DNA of 64,000 nt from positions 59,212,501 through 59,276,500 of the forward strand of contig OX419761.1 of NCBI GenBank assembly GCA_948567375.1, given 5' to 3'. The first letter of the stretch is position 1; each line of letters begins with the position of its first letter. Made by a program: the position numbers and the translations under genes. This DNA comes from Lunularia cruciata. Its lineage: Eukaryota > Streptophyta > Marchantiopsida > Lunulariales > Lunulariaceae. This document shows, in pieces, positions 58,900 to 64,000 of the stretch. The notes beneath the pieces were generated by a model. That model saw only the letters and a list, made by a program, of their open reading frames with translations. It ran no database searches and was not told the DNA's origin.

Positions 58900-60110
58900 T
58901 GGAATTTATGGATCACCAAATCCATTTCCACCAAACCATTGGGATTTTTGTGTCCAAGTACTAGCCAAGTATCATTTCATATAATTCATCATCTCACGCT
59001 TTGGGCAAGATTTTTTGAATATAATCACCTTGTCCAAGGATCCCTTGGTACTTCTAATTGTAACTTATGGAGAACTATGGATGTGTTGAATCTATGTGTT
59101 AATAAATTAGATAGATTTGGAGTGGTGTGATAGAGTAGTAACCATGGCGGCAATGCCCAAGATTATCATTGCTATGCAATAACAAATTGAGCACCTTACT
59201 CAATTGTTAGATAAACAAGATCATTGACACAAGAGCACATAGAGAGAGTACCAATTTGACAAGGAGAAGATTGGATTTGATTTCCAAAACCTAAGGTTTT
59301 CAAAAGGCAAGAATCTTCTAAGTGTAGTAGAGAATTTGTATTTGGCTCTGAATATTATTTTGAGGCTACCAATCTTCAAGATGAATAGGAATAGATTCTC
59401 TTGGCTTCCAACCAATTGGATGGAGTAGCAAAGCTATGGTAGTGATTTTGGGTGGACCAAGTTGAATGGCAATTGTTGCACCAATCTTGACATGGATAAA
59501 ATTCAAGAGTGCAATAATTGGCCAATTCCAAGCTTTAAATGTCACACAAGTTGCACAAAATAGGTTGGTAGAGTTGAAGCAGATTGGCTCTATAAGAAGT
59601 TACATCATGCAATTCCAGAACACCATCATGCAAATTTTAGATATACAAGAAGGTGAAGCTTTGGATTAATTTGTGAAGGGCTTGAAGTCACGATCAAATT
59701 AGAGGTAACTATGTGAGAGCCACAACACTTGGAGGAAGCCATGCGGTTGGCCAAATACTTTGATTCCTTTGTTGCAACAACTTGGGTTTGATTTTGACCT
59801 CCACAAAACCTACCAATAAACTACACACGGATGGACGAGTTGGCACCAATGGAGATTGATGCCATTCAATAAAGATCACTTGGCATTGCAGATAGAGAAA
59901 AATTATGAAAGAATTTGTTGTTTATATTATTATCAAATTGGACATTGTATTGTTGAATGTCTACTCAAGAATGAGCAACCTTGACAAGTTGCCTATATGC
60001 AATTTGTGGAGCAAAATGATCAAGGAAATGAGGAATGCCAATAGGAAATTTTGAGCCGCATGTTGGGAACTTGATTAGTTCAATGGGATCAAAGGCTCGA
60101 CCTATGCAAG
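58900..60110 (+). pseudogene. E gag
   Basis: Best stretch 59,466-59,669: 'LTWIKFKSAIIGQFQALNV', 'VELKQIGSIRSYIMQFQNTI', then a stop inside the conserved 'LDxFVKGLKS' box. A degenerate knuckle follows near 59,930. The capsid matches E-prime closely. Confidence 0.75.
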
Positions 60111-60460
60111 TTTGCTTCATTTGCAAGTTATGCTATCTGATCATGGATGTAGGATTTTGGTTGATTTGGGAAGTTCAAAAAATTGCTTGTCCATGTAATT
60201 AGCAAAGGAATTATGTATACCTATCAAGCTAGTAATTGGAAGTAGATTGATGATAGCGGATGGCAGAAATGGTTTTGTATTACGTACCTTGCATCTTGTT
60301 ACCTTCAAGATTAGGAAAGAGTATTTAGATTGTATGAAGTTTATAGTGGAACCTCTACACTATGATATCATTCTAAGTCTAGCTTGGCTTGAACATCATT
60401 AGGTTCAATTTGATTGGAACCAACAAAAAATTCAAGTACAACACCAAGGTAGGAATTTTT
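60110..60460 (+). pseudogene. E aspartic protease
   Basis: 'CRILVDLGSSKNCLSM' in the active-site place (DLGS), 'RLMIADGRNGFVLRTLHLVT', 'LHYDIILSLAWLEHH'. Same arrangement as E-prime. Stops present. Confidence 0.75.
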
Positions 60461-60509
60461 GATTAGGTTGTCTAGCACCTCTAAGTAAGACACCTAAGAG
60501 TAGTCAATC

Positions 60510-60700
60510 CCAAGATAGGAAGTTTATCAAGAAGGTAGCCTAAGAGTAAGCTTTGAAGGGAGATAAGTCCCAATATAGGAAGTTTGTCAAGAAAGCAACC
60601 ATGGAGCAAGCTTTGAAAGGAGATGAGTCCTTAGATGGGAAGTTTGTCAGTGAAGTAGCCATAGAGCAAGCTTTGGATGAAGATAAGTCTATTTTTGCAA
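60510..60700 (+). repeat. Three 60-bp repeats encoding the 20-residue unit (E pol)
   Basis: AAGTTTGTCAAGAAAGCAACC, AAGTTTGTCAGTGAAGTAGCC and an earlier diverged unit, each followed by GAGCAAGCTTTGAA/GAT and GATGAGTCC-like ends. It occupies the same place as the five-unit tract of E-prime. Confidence 0.85.
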
Positions 60701-60949
60701 TGTAGATCAACCCAATTGCACAAGGAGAATCTAAGAGGAGCTAGAGAGTACTCTAGTGAGTAGATCAATCTATCAGTTCTCACCAAAGGAGTTGGAGGAG
60801 TTGCAAACAACACTTATAGAGTTATTGGAGAAGGAATTCATATGACATAGTATATCTCCTTGGGGAGCACTGGTACTATTCATACCCAAAGAAGGATGAA
60901 GGACAACATGTGACAAGGAATACAACACCTTCTCTTTTCAAGGAAAGCC

Positions 60950-61960
60950 TTCTATTCCATGAGGACCCCAATATATGTTCCAGCCAAGGGTGATCTTTGA
61001 CTTGTGCGCCTCCAAGAAGCCCATGACTTACCAATCGCTGGTCACATGGGTGTAGACAAGACATTGGGTACTCTCCATTGTCTTGTCTTGTCAATGGTGG
61101 TATTCCAACATGACACAAGATGCTCAAGAGTGTGTTTGATCGTGTGAGAGCTGCCAATGCAATAAGGCCATCAACCAAAAATTGAGTGGACTCCTTCAAC
61201 CACTCCTCATTTCATCTGCTTGATGGGAACATGTGAGCTTGGACCTCATCACGTCCAAGACAAAGCAAGGTCACACAATGATCATGGTGTTTGTGGATAA
61301 GCTTAGTAAGCAAATCCATTTGGCGCTAACCTTTGGTACCGTGGATACTCCAACATTGGCGCAAATCTACTTTGACATTGTCTTCAAGCATCATGAGATG
61401 CCTTGCGTACTCATCTCTAATCATGATTCTTGATTCATTGGGAAATTTTGGCAAGTACTCTCCCAGATAATTGGCACCAAGCTTGCTTTGTCCATGGCCT
61501 ATCATCCTCAAACTGATGGACAAACTAAACATGCAAATCACACCTTGGAGGATATGCTTTGTGTCTTCATCAACATCCACCATACCAATTGTGATGAATG
61601 TCTTGTAGTTGCGGAGTTTGCATACAATAATTCAAAATAGGCAAGCACCAAATTCTCTCTTTTCTTCCTCAATTTCAGCCAAGATCCACTTGTTCCTGAT
61701 GCCTTTTCATGCTCCTCCTCCATCTTATGTCCCTCATACTTCCACCTTCTTGACCACCATATCCCAATCCCTCCAACAAGTCAAATCTCATCTTCTTGTT
61801 GCTCAAAATTGGCAAAAACAATATGTGGACCACCATCATCATGATCTGACCTTTCAAGTTGATGATAAGGTCATGCTCTCCTCTAGTAACCTACCCTCCC
61901 ACTTGATACCCAAGTTTGTAAACTCACCCCTAATTGGATAGGACCCTTTGATGTCACCCA
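60950..61960 (+). pseudogene. E integrase
   Basis: 'LQEAHDLPIAGHMGVDKTL' type zinc-binding region (about 61,005-61,070), 'VFVDKLSKQIHLALTF', 'MPCVLISNHDS' then a stop, 'LALSMAYHPQTDGQT', 'FAYNNSK.ASTKFSLFF' and 'VNSPLIGPF' type tail. The second catalytic Asp position reads Asn and the next Arg-like codon is a stop, both exactly as in E-prime. Confidence 0.8.
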
Positions 61961-62039
61961 AATCATCTTTCTTGTTGCTTATCGACTTGCCTTGCCTTGT
62001 CATATGCATACCCTATCTTTCACATCTTGAAGTTGAAAC

Positions 62040-62320
62040 CCTTTGTTCCTAACCCATCTTCTTTTTCCTCTTATATCCAACTTCCTCTTCCTCCCGTCCC
62101 TATCAATGATCATGAGGAGTACAAAGTTGATTGTATCCTTGTGCGTCACCATATTCAACAAAGTCGTTGACAACATACTAAGTACAAGGTCCTTTGGAAA
62201 GGGTATCTCCTTCATGAAGCCACATGAGAACCTTTTTCTCACCTCCAGAATGAACAAATGGCCATCTAGGAGTTTGAAGCTTCACTGGCAATGAAGACGT
62301 CACCAACTAGCGGTGGAGGA
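62040..62320 (+). pseudogene. E chromodomain
   Basis: 'VPINDHEEYKVDCILVRHHI', 'YKVLWKGYLLHEAT' then a stop replacing the following residue, 'EPFSHLQNEQMAI', ending shortly before the polypurine tract. A chromovirus chromodomain with disabling stops. Confidence 0.8.
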
Positions 62321-62323
62321 ATA

Positions 62324-62748
62324 TGTAACAATATGGAGTTTAGCTACAAAGTTAGTTATAGCTAATGAAAAGCAAATAGGCCAAATTAAACCTAGAATAT
62401 TCTAGAAATATCTAGAAAGCTTCTTGGGAAGCTTCTCGACTAGCTTAGCTTGCACTCCAAGTAGATATTTTCTAGAAAGAAGCTTCTAGAAGCTTCCAAC
62501 TAGCTTAGCTTGCATGCCAAGTAGATAGCTTCTAGAAAGAAGCATCTTGAGAAGCTTCCTGGTTAACTTGGCTTGCACTCCAAGAAAATGGCTCAAGGAA
62601 GCTTTTTGAGAAGCTTCTCAAGGGCCTTGTATACTCCCTATAGATACTAGAGCTAAAGTTTATGCTAGGCATTCAGAGTTTCCCACACTCAAGTATCCCA
62701 ATGTGATCTTCCATTCTCTTATTTCTCTCTTCAATCTCAATCTTTTAC
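62324..62748 (+). repeat. E 3' LTR
   Basis: TGTAACAATATGGAGTTTAGC to CTTTTAC. It contains the palindrome GAAGCTTCTAGAAGCTTC (62479-62496) and a TATAGATACTAG box near 62,638, and is 28 bp longer than the 5' LTR. Confidence 0.9.
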
Positions 62749-63275
62749 GATTTGGTTGATTGTGGAAGCTTTGAAAATTGCATGTCCATAATTAGCAAAG
62801 TAATTATGTATATTTATCAAGTTAGTATTTGATAGCAAATTGATGATAATGAATGGTAGAAAGAGTTTTGCATTCCATATTTCATATATTGTTACATTCA
62901 AGATTAGAAAGGAATATTTAGATTGTACGTGGTTTGTAATAGCTCTCCTGCATTAAGATGTCATTCTAAGTCTCCATTGGCTTGAATATCATAAGGTTTA
63001 ATTTGATTAGACCTAATAAGAAATTCAAGTATAACACCAAGGTGAGGCTTATCAATTAGGCTGTCTAGCTTAGAAGACACTTAAGAGTAGTCAATCCCAA
63101 GATGAAAAATTTGTCAATATAGTGGTGATAGAACAAGCTTTGAAGGAAGTTATTTCCATTTTCACCATGTAGATCAAGCAAATTGTGCAAAGGATAATTT
63201 GATGAGGATAAGAAGCCTCAACAAGCAATGGTTGATCAAATAGTTCAAGAGTTTGCAAATGTGTTTCTAAATGAT
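62749..63275 (+). pseudogene. J protease to RT approach
   Basis: Continues J after E: protease remnants with 'VDCGSFENCMS', 'HYDVILSLHWLEYHKV'-like end, one 20-residue repeat unit (63,093-63,150), and 'DEDKKPQQAMVDQIVQEFAN' leading to 'VFLND', the spacer before RT. Confidence 0.7.
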
Positions 63276-63403
63276 TGTAATACTCCAAGGACAAGAGAAC
63301 TCTCCAAGAGAGATACAAGAGAGAAAACACAAGTTTCACTCCCAATCCTCCGATTCCCTTAAGGAGCATTTGCTCTTTATTATATAGCAAAGAGTATCCT
63401 AGG
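63276..63403 (-). repeat. Truncated C-type LTR C6
   Basis: TGTAATACTCCAAGGACAAG to the TATA region (TTTATTATATAGCAAAGAG), i.e. the last ~128 bp of a reverse-oriented C LTR, then divergence. No partner or target duplication is visible. Confidence 0.8.
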
Positions 63404-63635
63404 GAGTGCAGGAGAGCTTATCATGTTAGGTGCCAAGGAGTACCATTCTCACTCTCATACTTTGTAGCAGATTTTAGATAGTGTGTGTCTATTGCTCTAT
63501 AGAGGGCAGTGGTTGGTGCAATCCATGGGAGAGCAATCACACTAAGTGATGCTTCTTTTGATGCTCCAATTGTTTGTAGACCGTATGACTTGCATAGCTC
63601 AGATATCTTAGGTGAAATAGAGCAGATATCTCATA
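63404..63635. other. Unrecognised spacer between C6 and R copy 8
   Basis: About 230 bp without LTR, domain or repeat that I recognise. Confidence 0.4.
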
Positions 63636-63738
63636 TTGACTCTATTGGGGCTTAATCCCATTTTACCTATGTTGTCTCATCCTTGTATGGCTTGATGGGG
63701 TCTTCCCATCCTTTGTGTTTTCTACATGGTTACCCTTT
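63636..63738 (+). repeat. R repeat copy 8
   Basis: ATTGACTCTATTGGGGCTTAA, TTTTACC, CTTGTATGGCTTGATGGGG with the hairpin GATGGGGTCTTCCCATC (63,694-63,710) and TTTTCTACATGG end. It lacks the long T tract of copy 2. Confidence 0.75.
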
Positions 63739-63769
63739 CTTTTCAAAGTATTGATAAGAAATTGAAGAA

Positions 63770-64000
63770 AACACAATGAAGTGAGGTAAAGAAGTCAACT
63801 CTAGAATTTGAATAGGCAAGAGCAAACGCTATGGTTTGAGTGGATCAAGCTCAAAGGAAACAAAAGGAGAGCTCTAATAAGAGGTAAGGCAAGAAGAAGG
63901 TAGAGCCCCTCAAGGAAGGTGATTGGATAATTTTATTTGATTTTATTTGATTCAAGAGGGTGAAAAAGAAGTTCTTGCCTAAGTACTTTGGACCTTTCAT
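63770..64000 (+). pseudogene. Retroelement integrase C-terminal region, runs off the window
   Basis: Broken frame with 'VDQAQRKQKESSNKR', 'LKEGDWIILFD' and 'FKRVKKKFLPKYFGPF' at the edge: the basic linker and GPF motif of a gypsy integrase C-terminal domain. It differs from the E and D versions, so it is a further lineage. Confidence 0.65.

Larger units (their letters stand above)
58476..62748 (+). mobile_element. Ty3/gypsy chromovirus E, two LTRs, RT/RNase H deleted
   Basis: 5' LTR 58476-58872, initiator-Met primer site 58873-58885, gag, protease, repeat tract, start of RT, integrase, chromodomain, polypurine GGTGGAGGAA (62312-62321), 3' LTR 62324-62748. Flanks in J are GAATT and GATTT, compatible with a decayed 5-bp duplication. 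Near 60,896 the RT start ('[14 protein letters not shown]' region) jumps straight into the segment before the integrase zinc finger, so most of RT and all of RNase H are lost. It cannot move on its own. Confidence 0.88.
43780..63275 (+). mobile_element. Ty3/gypsy element J (+ strand), split by C5/D and by E
   Basis: Recognised as three pieces of one E-type element: LTR end and gag start (about 43,780-44,062), gag to protease start (57,321-58,475), and protease to the RT approach (62,749-63,275). Piece 1 and piece 2 join cleanly once C5 with its CCAAT duplication is removed. Piece 2 ends 'LQGMIFDCGC' and piece 3 continues with a 'DLVDCGSFENCMS' type protease motif. It ends where truncated LTR C6 begins. 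Badly mutated. Confidence 0.75.

Overview
This is nuclear DNA of a land plant. It has plant-type spliced genes, Ty3/gypsy chromoviruses primed by initiator-Met tRNA, a Ty1/copia remnant and a 200-N scaffold gap. The large nested retroelement load, and a gypsy lineage ending in a PHD finger, hint at a non-angiosperm such as a bryophyte, lycophyte or fern. The sequence alone does not settle the species.

Bases 1-7,100 are the only clear gene space. A PHO1/XPR1-type phosphate exporter ends here (+ strand, last three exons, 427-1379). It converges on a complete two-exon membrane-anchored RING-CH (RINGv) E3 ligase gene on the - strand (6217-3290). I rebuilt that gene across a 2,058-base intron that splits the zinc-binding domain. 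An upstream ORF precedes its start codon.

Bases 7,100-12,470 are AT-rich, with tandem duplications, a 23-bp inverted repeat and the first copies of a dispersed hairpin repeat, here called R. No intact gene is visible.

Bases 12,471-34,150 are a nested tower of decayed retroelements. I name families by LTR type. C LTRs start TGTAATACC and make 5-bp target duplications. E LTRs start TGTAACAATATGG, use an initiator-Met primer site and sit with chromodomain-bearing pol. A is a coding-poor element with TGTCGT/ACGACA ends. The nesting reads: gypsy fragment G, split by gypsy F, split by E-type element E-prime (- strand), split by A, split by solo LTR C1. The adjoining E-type element H (- strand) carries solo LTRs C3 and C4.

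Bases 34,150-43,800 hold the N gap, a low-copy stretch with five R repeats, a possible promoter with a first exon, AT-rich DNA, and a copia remnant with an integrase motif (- strand).

Bases 43,800-63,275 are a second tower inside an E-type element, J. J's gag region is split by solo LTR C5 (flanked by CCAAT). C5 is split by a 12.5-kb gypsy element, D (flanked by CCCA). D is punctured by four solo LTRs of family B, each with a 4-bp duplication. J's protease is split by a two-LTR element, E (58476-62748). D is the most notable object: its pol ends not in a chromodomain but in a C-terminal PHD-like zinc finger. Bases 63,276-64,000 hold a truncated C LTR, another R copy and the integrase C-terminus of a further retroelement running off the edge.

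All retroelement coding regions carry stops and frameshifts, so none looks autonomous today. The many solo LTRs with intact target duplications indicate strong LTR-LTR recombination.
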